Below are positions 10,326-19,998 of a stretch of 64,000 nt of DNA, piece after piece. The stretch is from NCBI GenBank assembly GCA_032768795.1, contig CP136490.1:2294001-2358000 (forward strand), in the 5' to 3' direction. The translations under genes and the position numbers were made by a program. This DNA comes from Tremella fuciformis (lineage: Eukaryota; Basidiomycota; Tremellomycetes; Tremellales; Tremellaceae). The notes beneath the pieces are model-generated. The model did no database searches and was not told the origin of the DNA. It saw only the letters and a list, made by a program, of their open reading frames with translations. How positions within the stretch are numbered: the first letter of the stretch is position 1; each line of letters begins with the position of its first letter.

Positions 10326-13300
10326 CTACTCCTGCTTCATTTTGTTGATGAGCGTGCCGACCCCATGCGAAACGAAGACGCGGAACTCGTCGCCGTCCTT
10401 GAGAATCCTCCTCGGCGAAGCGTTCCACCCAACTCCCGGGGGTGTCCTATCCGAGTCAGCAGGAGAATAACTCAAGAAGACAAATCCTACGTACCCAGTG
10501 ATGATGACAGTACCGGCTTTCAAGGTGGTACCTTGGGACAGGTGCGAGATGATCTTGGGGATAGAGAATATTAGGTCGCTAGGAGGTCAGTGCACATCGG
10601 TGTGGTGTGTTTTGACAGAAGGGGGCTGCGCACCTGATATCACTCTCTTGGACCTTTTGCCCGTTATACTCTCCCGTCACGCGCACTTTCGATACATCGG
10701 CAATTGACTCCTTGGGTACAAAGGCCGGCCCTATGGGGCAGGATCCGTCGAACCCTTTTCCATGGCACCACTGCGACTGGTTGAACTGGGCTTTTCGCGT
10801 GGTCAGGTCGTTGGCTGCGGTGTAGCTTATGCCATCAGTCAGGTCTTCTGTGGGAGATCATAAGAACCCACCCAGCGAGGTAGTCCAGCGCATCGGCTTC
10901 GGAGACGTCCTTGCACTCTTTCCCAATGATCAACGCCAGCTCAGCCTCGTAGTCGAACGCTTCGTCCGCCGCGAAGCCTTTGGGCAGAATGGAGGGAGCG
11001 GGGAACGGGTCGGCTATAGCATCTTGCGGTTTGAAGAACACGGTCGGGTGTTCCGGGATGGCCAGGTCCATCTCCTTCGCATGAGAGACATACTAGGTGG
11101 ATCGACTCGAAGGCGAGGCGATGCGGCCGGGCGTAGCGATTGACGGATGGCACGATGAGAAGTCAGAAGTGAGTACGATGAGAAGAGGTAAACAACCAAT
11201 GAGCGTCGGGCAGTGGAGCGGCCGATTCTGTGGGGATATTCTGCGAGACCCTGTTTTCAGCCTTTTCCCACCCACTTTCAGAACTGCACTCATCACTGAA
11301 AACATTCTACTCACTATCCCACTGACTCTGCACGCTATCACCATGCCCCTCCGAAGGCGTCGAATCATCGAGAGCGAGTCTGAGTCGAGCAACCCGTCCG
11401 ATCTGTCTGATTTCGAGGCCGTTAGGTCATCCTCGAACCCTGCCGAGACCGCCGAGACCCGCAGCGAGACCCACGAGACCCACGAGACCCACGAAACCGG
11501 TCAGGAGGCCACCGAGGCGGGTGAAAAGGAGATTTTTGAGATTTTGGACTCGGATGAGGAAGGAAAAGATGCTTCGAAGCTGGAGAATGATCGTGAGGAG
11601 ACTCCGGTTGATGGTACGCACTCGTTATTCCACCTTTCCTTCATTTCCACACCTTTTCATGCATACCTTTTTCCACCCTTCCTTCTCATGCATGCATAGG
11701 GCATTGCTGATGCATAGGCGAGTTCTGGACACACTTCATCCACTCCTACCACCCTGGTACGGCCAAATGGCTTGTCCATTACTGGGGCTATGGCTGTGAG
11801 GCGGATGAAGCTGTGTCTCTGGACTTCTTTGTCAAGAACCCAGACAGCCCTCAGCCAGAGGAGTGTCTGGACATCTACCACCACCACTCTGTCAGCAAAA
11901 CTACACCTCTGCCCAAGCATGTCCCCTCTCCTCCAGCCAACCTCGACTTCTCTATACTGGAGCACAAGGATCACCCTGGCTGGGAGAGACCTTTGACTCA
12001 GAAGGAACAGGAGCAGTTCAAGAAGATCTATGCCGACTATGCCAGACAGAGGAAGGAGGAGAGGGAGAAGGAGAAGGAGAGGGAGAAGGAGAAGGAGAGG
12101 GAGAAGAAAAGACAGAGGAAGGACTTGGAGGGCATGGACATTCAGAGCTCAGAGGCCAAGGGGAAGAAGACAAAGAGGCAGTGGAAAGAGCTGTTGGCGG
12201 AGAAGGAGGGTGAGTTGAGCACTGCTCAGGTTGGAGTTGTGCAAGCCAGACTCAACCTTGGTCAAGCCAGAGCAGCTTACAAAGATGTGAAGAGGGAGGT
12301 GCAATGGCTGAAGGCCAAGATTGCACGCTGGGAATAGCTATCTATGCAGACTTAGGCTTGACTCATGCTGATTCTTAGATGAAAGCTTCCCCTCACACAA
12401 TTGTCCTTCAGCAACTGTCGCCACTCCTCTCAGCACCAACGGCACGCCCTTGCCCGGGGCCACTATTGCCAAGGGTAAGCTTTCCCTTCCACCACCCTCC
12501 CAGTCTGCCCCGCTCTCTGTGGCACACCTCTGCAGGTGGTGCTCAGGAGTTTGGGTGTGGTGTGGGCATGGTTTGTCGCCACTGCTCTGCCTGCTCAACA
12601 GACATCACCCCTCTCTGTCTGCACTGCTCTATGTGGCACATCCCTGCGGGTGTTGCTCAAGGGTTTGGGTGCGGTGTGGGCATGGTTTGTCGCCACTGCT
12701 CTGCCTGCTCAACAGACATCACCCCTCTCTGTCTGCACTGCTCTATGTGGCACATCCCTGCGGGTGTTGCTCAAGGGTTTGGGCAAGGTGTGGGCATGGC
12801 TTGTCGCCACTGCTCTGCCTTCCCATCAGGCATTGTCTGGCCTTCTTGCTACAAAAGCTGATGGAGGGCATAGCTCGACACACACGTAGCCAACGACGAG
12901 CATATGCTCGGGCCAAGCTCCAAGCAGAGCAGAAGCAGAATCACACCTTCACCCTCGCACCCCATCTTGCCATACTCCTTGGGCTGGACCGGACCGACAC
13001 ATCAATCCGCATACATCACTGCACACCGCATCCCTCTCGTCTTGCGGCAGCCCGTGATGTTTGTGCCACCAATGCCACCAACCCAGCACGCTATGGCTTT
13101 GTCTCTCTGCCAGAGATCAAGCATAAACTCAAAATGGATGGTATCCCACCGCTTGTCGAGCTGCACGATGGTTACAACATTTTGGTCAATGCAAACACGC
13201 ACGAGGTGTTTGGCATTGTCAACTACCGACTCCTTTCCGATCTGTCTGAAGCTCAGCAGGCCGAGGTCCTCCATGTCATGAGCCTGGTTGACCTTGTCTC

Positions 13301-16300
13301 CCGGACAACCAACAACATCATCTCAACCAATGGAGCCTCTCACGCTCATGGTGCCAAGGCCGCCCCTCACGGTGTGATGGCTGAGTATGGATGGAGGAAT
13401 TCCTACCAAAAGGGGGGAGGCATCACTCGCTACAAAGCTCAGCGGGACGCGCAATGTGTCATGGAGGAGTTGGAGAGGGAGATGCCAACCGCGGCAAAAT
13501 ACTTCAACACTCGCTTCAACACCATCTATCCAAGTGCCTACCGAGCAACAGACGGATATGCTGCTTCTCATCAAATCCCCCGCTTTGATACTCTCCAGCC
13601 CGGGGTTACAACTGGCGCCAACAACTTCACTGTCACCCGTAGTGGCTTCTCCAACACACCCCACTGTGACAAAGACCGATCCCCATTCAACATCGGTATG
13701 TTCTTTGCTGGTCCCGTATTACATGGGAGATTTGGAGCACAACTACCTCGGGTCAGCAAGTCTATCCATGGTGGAGAGTTCTGGTGGCCTGAGCTAGGCG
13801 TGGTGGTTGGACATGCGGCTGCCAATGGCTGGGTGGAAATCATATGGAGAGGACCGACAGACCTTCATGGCACTTTGGCTTGCTGGCTTGAGCCTGGAAA
13901 GACATTTCACGACGTGGACAGGTGGGGCTCTGCCTGTCAGATTACTGGTAAGTTTCAAAGTAGTTGGGACAAAGTCAAGAACAGGCAGCATCAGAAATGA
14001 CCGGCGTACCTGTAGATGCAAGATTGTCCAAGAAGACCGGTTCAATGGTAAATCCCAGCCTCCGTCGACGAGCCTCATCTGCTTTTGCTTTGCTTGCGTT
14101 GTCGGATGACGCTGATCGTTGTTTAGGCTGCAGGCACTGCAATCTCTCCCAGGCAAACCCAGGGCGGAAAGCGATACCATCCAATCTCTTGGAACGCGAG
14201 ACCGCAACAAAAGTCAAACCCCGGTTGAACTCTTTCTCGCCAATGTTGATTATCACCCTGTCAAGGGTGACCCCTTGGGATTTGTGTATTGTGACTGCAT
14301 ATGCGAGCCGAAGGGGTAGCTGACGGCGAGAGCACCTTGCCCCACCTGTCCCCTCCCAGGTTGTGGTATACGGTGTGATTGGAACCAGAGGTTTGCCGTA
14401 AGTATTGTGCCATTGTGATGGTCCCGAGTAGGCTGCAAACTCAACCATTACCACAGCAGGAGTGGTATGCTGCGGCGAGTCCCCAGGGGCAAGGATGATG
14501 GAGTCGACCACTCCCATTGCCCCGTTGGTGAGTCCTTTTGCCGTCCAGATGTTACGTGTCAGCATAACCTTTGCACCCACCATCAGATATATGATTTGGG
14601 CCGCACCTGCCTCATCCTCCGATGCCCTTGTTGCCCCAGGTCCAGTTGACCGTGCAACACATCGAAGAACTGGCTTCTGTGCCCGATGCAGGTTGTCAAC
14701 ATTAATTTCGTGCACCATCTGTTTGGTGGCTGCTAGGCAAAGAGCATTTTCAAAGCGCTGTCGATCTGTGATTGGGAGTGCCGTCCAGAATCGAGATGAT
14801 AGTAGGCGATAGTCGTCCTCGGTTGGCGTACCTTCTCGTAGTCGACCAAGAGTAGTCTTGAAAGCAAGCGTAGTGTCGTCACAATCAGATTGACGCATGA
14901 TGGCTGTGAGCTCAATACTCTCATTGAATGCCAGATATGCCTGTCGACCTTGATTTGAGAGCATTTTGGGATATGTTGTCCCGCGGTCAAGGGTGGTGAC
15001 AAACAACGGGGTGTCGCCCACAGGCGGAAGCTGGCCAAAATCTCCAAACAGCAGGACAGATAGCCCGCCAAAAGGGAGGTGGCTGGCTTGCGGGAAGATT
15101 TGGCGAAACATCCGATCCATGAGACCAAAGGCGCGTCGTCCAACCATGCTCTTCTCGTCGATGATGAGGTATTGTGTGCCCGTCCATGCTTCTTGCAGCG
15201 CACCAAGTCCATCCCCAATGCCATGCTCCTCTGCATCGGCTCCAATTTTCAAGCGTAGAGCTGAGTGATAGGTTTCTCCACCAATGTTGAACGCAGCAAC
15301 ACCTGTTGGTGCCAAGCGACGAACAAGTGGGTTTGCAGCATGAGGCGGGGCCATTTCATTCAGGCTTTGAGATATCGCATCGATCAAGAAGGATTTGCCT
15401 GTGCCTGCTGTACCATCAATGTTGAGCAGGAAAGGTTTGACAATGCGGCCATGAAGTACGGCTTGAGCATGTCGGCACACCTTGCTGTGCACCTGGGATT
15501 GTATGGGGTTCAGACTGGCAATGTTGACGGGCACGCGGGTGATGGTCTGCTGGTCCTACAGCGTCAGCCTCAGCAACTCAACAATCAATCTGCAGAAGCA
15601 CCTACTGAACGTTTTGCGGCGTCAATGAACGCTCCTCTAACAGACAATTCTTCTCCACCAATCCGACCACCGAGGGCATGCCAATCCTCCTCCGCATCAA
15701 TCAGTCGGAAGCCAAATGCAGGACCGTCCATATCATGGCCCGCCAGCCCAGGTGCTATCCCTGCATACACCTGCCAATCCTCCCTCTCTTGCTCCTCCTC
15801 TTCCTCCTCCGGATCTGACCATTCCTCATCTTGAGTGTCCTGCCGAGTGCCGTGTTCCCGAGCAGGCCGCAATGGAAGAGTGTCCTTGTGCCCCTCAGGG
15901 TGGTCCAGAAGACATCGTTGATACGCCGCTTCCCATGTCTCTGCAGGATTTTTGAGATCTGCTGTTGCTCGGTGAGGATGATGAAGGAGTAGCTTTGCTC
16001 GACTCCAATTATCTGCCGCATCCGATCCCTCCGGTCCTGGGTGGTATGGGGGCCAAAGCGTGACAATTGCTGAGTGTTTTCGCTTGCTTATCCTTCTGCC
16101 AACCCGTCGATAGTCTTTGTACCACTCGTAGAGACTGAGATTGATATACTGCTCGTGCCGCTGCTCGTAGGCGTCGCGCATATCACTCTCCTCCAATGCC
16201 TCTGTATCTTGTTCTCCGTCCTCTTGTCCTCTGATGCGCCGCTGCCGGTTCTCCAACAAGCAGAGTGAGACAAACTCCCGCGAGGCAGAGACCATCTTGC

Positions 16301-19300
16301 AAAGAAGCAATTGATGACACACCTCCTGTGCACTGTAGTCCCGTTCCGTCAGGATACGACTGAGCATCTTCTGGAAAACAATGCGGGCAGAGGTGTCCTC
16401 TTCAACCCGCCTTGCAATTGTCATCATAACCTCCCCAAAGGCCAACGAAGGCTTCTCGGCCTTTGACGCATACTTGGCGATGTACGTTGCCACAGCATGC
16501 GGTTCAGTACATGGACTGATGTCAAGGTTTGCGCGCCAGCCAAGGATCAAGACAGGGTTGTAGTGATTGAGCAAGGGGTTGTTCCGTTCGACAACAAGCA
16601 CCTTGTTGCCCGTGCTGCCAATGGTGAGATGTGGAGTGTCGCAGTCTTCTTTGGGGAAAGCAAATCGGCACTGTAGAGGTGCATTTGGCGGGGAACCCTT
16701 CTTGCGTCGGAGGCAGTATGTCGTACATCGGGTGTGGTGCTGGACTCGATTAAGGATCTGGGCCAGGTCTCGATGAGTGAAGGTCAGGTCGGCTGGGGAG
16801 ATGGCACATGGATGTACCGGGGCTGGCTGCTCCTGAGCCTTTGGGTTGACTGCACACACACGCGCACCCCAGTAGTCGAGGAAGGCATTGACTGTCTCGC
16901 TGTTGCTGATATCGAGATTGTCAGGCGATGGTGCCCCATTTAGCCATATGAGACCGTGGACATGGCTTGAACCTCGGTGCTGCCACTCGTAGCGGAACCA
17001 ATGCTCTTGCACGTCGAACAATGGTTTGATCACAAGCCGGAAGAAGAGTGACCATCTTCGTTGAAACCACCACGCTGCAATAGCGGGATTCTTGTTGATA
17101 TTTCGAGCATTGTGACGCTGCCGTTCTGCTTCTGAGAGAGATGGAGGGGTAAGAGTGGGCATGTGCAAATGCAGGTCGGGCCATTGGATGTCGGCAGCAG
17201 AGTGAGTGATGAAAGCGTGAGGTGTGCCAAGTTGTCGGATCATTGCTTGTAGATTTTTGCTCTGCCTGCCCCAATAGGGTCCAGTACCAAGAAGCATGCT
17301 GCCATGCCGGCGTATCCTGGCTGCAAGCTCCCGTGCATCTCCTTCCAGAAGATCTGCAAAGTCGGAGGCGACCAACTCTCGGTCATCATCATGCCGACTG
17401 ACATAGAAGCCTGCAGCTCGCTTTGCCCGCCACCTCATGATGCAATTGAAAGCATAGTATCTTCGCTATCAGCAAAGTGGTTGTTGCTGGATGTGACCTA
17501 CCGGAAGCGAGGGTCCTGTGCAAATCTTCCATCCTTGTAACGTATGAGGTGAGCAAAGTAGTCGGCCTCCGCTACCTTATGGAGGTGCAAAGAGTGAAGA
17601 TCGCCTTGACCACTGGGGAAGAGGAACGGGAAGGCTCTCCTTAGAAAGGGGTTCGAAGGATCGTGCTCGTTGACAAGTGATGCTTGGATGACGGGAGCTG
17701 TCAAAATGAGGTTTTGTTGAACGAGTGGGGCCAGCGCGGCGCGTACATCATCGACCACTCTGATTGGTTCTCCAACATTGGGAATCATTGCTTCGGTGAT
17801 GAGTTCTTCTTCTGCTGAATCATCCATAGTGTTGACCCCAAGCTCGGCATGATCAGGCCCATCTTCCACAGATGTTGACCGCAGTTGTTCAAAGACTGAG
17901 CCATCCTCAGGCAAGCTAGCCAGGACCTCATCATTGACCTCGATTGCCGCGTAATCAGGATGGAATCTTTGGAGGGCTCGAAGGTTGTCGAGTATGCGCG
18001 CACGCCGGACTTGAAATTCAGGTTGACGTGAGATTGTAGTGACTGAGGCAGAGGCTGGGCGGATGACCAGCACGTCAAGATCTGCAGGCGCCATAGGAAG
18101 TTTGGTGATGAACTGCCCAGTGTCGTGTGCAAAGAGGCAAGTGTGGCCGGTGTATTTTGTCTGCCCGCCGTTCACCTGCCATGTTTGCAGGAGTATGTGA
18201 TAAGTTGCAAGAAGCATCTCCTCGATCTGAGATGGTGGTTCGGGAATGGGATAATCATGAGCCTGACAAAGCTGAGCAAGACTCGGCCCTGCAGATCAGT
18301 TGGCTTACTTGAGCACATGAGTGAATGACCAACCAGGATCTGTTCCATTGCTTGCGCCAAAACGCTGCTCATACTGCCCCTTGGCACATCTTCGACATCG
18401 ATCATTTCTCACTTCCATGCCAAACCATCTCTCGTTGCAGCCCAAGCATGTCTCCATTCTCTCCTTCTCAAGCTCGGCATAAAAGTTTTTGATATGCGCA
18501 ATCGCTTCCTCAGACACACAGTTGGATTGATAGTCCTCCTCCTTTGACGAGACTGGTGTGAATGTGTGTGCTGAGGGGGGCGGCAGGGTTGATAGAGACT
18601 CATCTGGAATCTGTTGTTGACGGTGATTCCTTTCATTGACATAGTCCAAGCATTTTCGGCAGGTCAACAGCCTTCGTCCCTCTGCATCATGATCGTAATG
18701 ACCGTTTTCCAGCATCTTGCGGCAGCGAGAACATCTGGACCGGATTGGAGGTCTCTCTTGACCAATATTGTAATCAATCCGCACAGCTGGAGGGGGAGAT
18801 GGTGTCGGCAGAAACCGTTGTGGTGGGCGACGCTGGCGTGGCTGGAGGCTGAGGGGGGCAGGCTCAGGCCTATATGGTGAAGGGGATGGTGCTCGAATCC
18901 GCTGGCGAGGTTGTGCTCGAGCACTGCGTGGGGTGAGCCCAGTGGCAGATGAAGGTGAGAGCGGAGGGGCAGGTCGTCTTCTCTCTGGCATTTGAGATGA
19001 TGCGCTGTGATTGGCATGACAGGAGTCACACATCCGTCGTAGTCGCCCTTGGCTATCTCGAAAATTTGGTGTCTGGAATTGCCAGCCGCAAGTGGTACAG
19101 GTCTGTGTACGCGGATGGACTGGGGTCGCAGGAAGATTGCTTGTCTTGTTGCGGCAAAAGGCGCATTGTTTTCGTATGCTGTGCCCAACTCGAAAGTGAC
19201 GCTCTGACAGGTCAAGAGGTGGTGCTTTGCAGCGTGAGCCTCGGGAGCATTGCCAGACCATAGTGCGTAGAGGTGGCTGGTGTTACGGCAGAGCATATTC

Positions 19301-19733
19301 CAGGCAGCACAACATCTCAAAGAGGAAGAAAGCCACATGCAAATTCCCGCGGGGTTTGGTCTGAATTTTACAGGAACGGTGTAAAGCGAGCCCATAAATT
19401 GACCGGGCTACGCCCGGGACTAACCTGGTCAGCGTCTGTGCGTTTCGGAGGACGGGGAACCGCTGTCCGAGAGGGGCTCACGTTGAGGCCAATACACCTC
19501 ACGGTCCCGCTGTCTGCGCCAGTCACGGGTGACAAGATACGTTTGACCGTCTCCCTCTTACCCGTCTTCGTGCCGGGGGACAGTATAGATGCTCCGGAGA
19601 AGACGTCTGCTTCGATGGTCTGACCGGAGTACGAGGCGAGACCGACATCGAGGTCTCGGTCGACCGGCTCTCCAATGACCGGCGTAGAAGAGGATGCAGG
19701 AATGAAGCGGATGAGGCGGGAGTAGGTGGACAT
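10326..19733 (-). CDS. FAH-family hydrolase, first intron invaded by a Helitron
   Basis: Fumarylacetoacetate hydrolase-family enzyme (acylpyruvase, oxaloacetate decarboxylase or 2-keto-3-deoxy-acid processing types). Exon 1 (19482-19733) encodes MSTYSRLIRFIP, the IGEPVD block, ETVKRILSPV and RCIGLN. Exon 2 starts at 11092 with YVSHAKEM, then PEHPTVFFKP, PFPAP and the metal-binding DYEAELALIIGKE. Later exons give YTAANDLTTRKAQ, SDLIFSIPKIISHLSQG, ITG-TPPGVGW and the end INKMKQE. Joined, RCIGLN-YVSHAKEM is the canonical family sequence. The intervening 8.39 kb is a 62-nt intron (GTGAGC donor at 19481, CTGAC branch point, TTAG end at 19420) followed directly by the Helitron, whose terminal CTAG supplies a replacement acceptor. 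All coding sequence is intact; expression depends on splicing across the element. Confidence 0.85.
11102..11121 (-). repeat. Helitron 3' terminal hairpin
   Basis: TCGACTCG, loop AAGG, CGAGGCGA (plus strand): seven of eight pairs match. It lies 5 bp inside the terminal CTAG, where Helitrons carry their termination hairpin. Confidence 0.75.
11127..11137 (+). repeat. Subterminal inverted repeat of the Helitron, 3' side
   Basis: CCGGGCGTAGC here is the inverted partner of 19407-19417. It is 30 bp from the 3' end, while the partner is 2 bp from the 5' end, so the pair is asymmetric, as described for Helitron2/Helentron-type elements. Confidence 0.6.
11343..12337 (+). CDS. Helitron cargo: acidic, coiled-coil protein with chromodomain-like segment
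   Basis: Two-exon gene inside the Helitron, antisense to its Rep-helicase. Exon 1 (11343-11613) starts MPLRRRRIIESESESS, is Ser/Glu/Asp-rich and has a short ETH repeat (9-bp units near 11467-11495). A probable intron at 11614-11717 joins GATG to GC. Exon 2 has a GTAKWLVHYWGYGCEADEAV segment that resembles the core of a chromodomain (W..Y.GYG..D), a proline-rich linker, then a long charged helix made of EKEREKEK repeats (12055-12120) and a C-terminal coiled coil ending KAKIARWE. I do not recognise the family; a chromatin or nucleic-acid adaptor acting with the neighbouring dioxygenase is only a suggestion. Its 3' half is GA-rich and low in complexity. Confidence 0.6.
12530..12850 (+). repeat. 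114-bp tandem repeat, about 2.8 copies
   Basis: The marker TGTGGGCATGG recurs at 12561, 12675 and 12789, exactly 114 bp (38 codons) apart. The first two units are almost identical; the third is cut short and diverged. It fills the 523-bp space between the two cargo genes (12338-12860). All three plus-strand frames stay open; the frame of 12379-12861 gives a repeated CRHCSAC..CLHC..H pattern. It could be leader or intron of the dioxygenase gene or a Cys-rich peptide. Confidence 0.85.
12861..14000 (+). CDS. Helitron cargo: TET/JBP-like 2-oxoglutarate/Fe(II) dioxygenase
   Basis: About 379 residues from ATG 12861 (MEGIARHTRSQRRAY). It matches the fungal TET/JBP family, which oxidises 5-methylcytosine in DNA. 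Visible blocks are GFVSLPEIKHKLKMDGIP, the GWRNSYQKGGGITRYKAQRD region, FNTIYPSAYRATDGYAA, SGFSNTPHCDKD with the iron-binding HxD (13660-13675), GGEFWWPELGVVV, and IIWRGPTDLHGTL (13840-13875), where the second iron His and a substrate-contact Arg are expected. It overlaps the 3' end of the Rep-helicase gene tail to tail by 26 bp. A strong GTAAGT donor near 13950 may add a further exon. The upstream frame is open back to 12450 through the repeat, so the true N-terminus is uncertain. Family known; location in a Helitron is seen; activity is inference. Confidence 0.78.
   Translation: MEGIARHTRSQRRAYARAKLQAEQKQNHTFTLAPHLAILLGLDRTDTSIRIHHCTPHPSRLAAARDVCATNATNPARYGFVSLPEIKHKLKMDGIPPLVELHDGYNILVNANTHEVFGIVNYRLLSDLSEAQQAEVLHVMSLVDLVSRTTNNIISTNGASHAHGAKAAPHGVMAEYGWRNSYQKGGGITRYKAQRDAQCVMEELEREMPTAAKYFNTRFNTIYPSAYRATDGYAASHQIPRFDTLQPGVTTGANNFTVTRSGFSNTPHCDKDRSPFNIGMFFAGPVLHGRFGAQLPRVSKSIHGGEFWWPELGVVVGHAAANGWVEIIWRGPTDLHGTLACWLEPGKTFHDVDRWGSACQITGKFQSSWDKVKNRQHQK
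13975..19261 (-). CDS. Helitron Rep-Pif1 helicase transposase
   Basis: Rolling-circle transposase of about 1,690 residues in at least four exons: about 18310-19261, 17505-18210, 15590-17438 and 13975-15542. The N-terminal exon has CxxC zinc-finger pairs (CTTCGWQF..CDSCH; CSRCRK..CRKC; CLGC..CRRC). The second has the Helitron N-terminal region (ISRQPEFQVRRARIL). The Rep nuclease follows with its HUH motif in WQHRGSSHVHGLIWL (about 16950-17000) and the two-tyrosine motif YIAKYASK (about 16465-16490). The last exon is a Pif1-type superfamily 1 helicase: DGTAGTGKS (Walker A), LIIDEKSMVG (Walker B), LFGDFGQLPPVGD and IHKSQGVTLD..FVAVSRSK. All catalytic motifs are present and frames change only at plausible introns (for example 15543-15592, branch GCTGAC), so the element may still be active. 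Confidence 0.88.
19407..19417 (-). repeat. Terminal inverted repeat of the Helitron, 5' side
   Basis: On the minus strand CCGGGCGTAGC follows the terminal TC and overlaps a small palindrome (CCGGG-CGTAG-CCCGG). Partner at 11127-11137. Confidence 0.6.
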
Positions 19734-19998
19734 TCTGGCCGTGTTCGACAAGAAACGAGGTGACCTCAATAGCATGCTCTTTGGTGAAGACGAGACCCGA
19801 CTCGGTACAAGTCCGGTCGGTTTTGGCAGGCAGGGTGATCCGGAAGATGCCCCACCACATGTGGGGAAGTCACCGCACAGGGTTTGCGCCATTGCTATTC
19901 ACCGCATACCCAGTTCGCGGCGAGCAACAAAACCCCCTCGTTTCGATCGAGATTTGCATCGTCTACCCATGACACATCTCCTCAGAGCGACACGCAGA
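19734..19998. promoter_or_regulatory. Divergent promoter, FAH-family gene and small gene
   Basis: 265 bp between the FAH start (19733) and the start at 19999. No clear TATA element was seen. Confidence 0.35.

Larger units (their letters stand above)
11093..19419 (-). mobile_element. Helitron rolling-circle transposon with cargo genes
   Basis: Autonomous Helitron, 8327 bp, lying on the minus strand. Its 5' end is TCCCGGGCGTAG at 19419 and its 3' end is CTAG at 11096-11093. A 7/8-bp hairpin with AAGG loop (11102-11121) ends 5 bp before the CTAG, the classical Helitron 3' structure. It encodes a Rep-helicase protein in element sense and two genes in antisense (11343-12337 and 12861-14000). Boundaries are confirmed by the host: removing it leaves a normal 62-nt intron in the FAH-family gene. 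The flanks share TAGT, so the exact cut can slide by 4 bp; none of the positions gives the textbook A|T target, while a T|T target is possible. Confidence 0.88.

Noticed and set aside
10326..11092. FAH gene as a truncated pseudogene lacking its N-terminus
   Set aside because: The missing N-terminal exon was found intact at 19482-19733, on the other side of the Helitron and in phase.
12450..12860. In-frame N-terminal extension of the dioxygenase through the tandem repeat
   Set aside because: Because the repeat unit is a multiple of three, any stop-free frame persists; the peptide is not domain-like, so the ATG at 12861 was preferred.
11093..19419. KDZ transposon as the carrier of the TET/JBP-like gene
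   Set aside because: No KDZ transposase is present; the transposase here has an HUH/two-tyrosine Rep domain and a Pif1 helicase, and the ends are Helitron-type.
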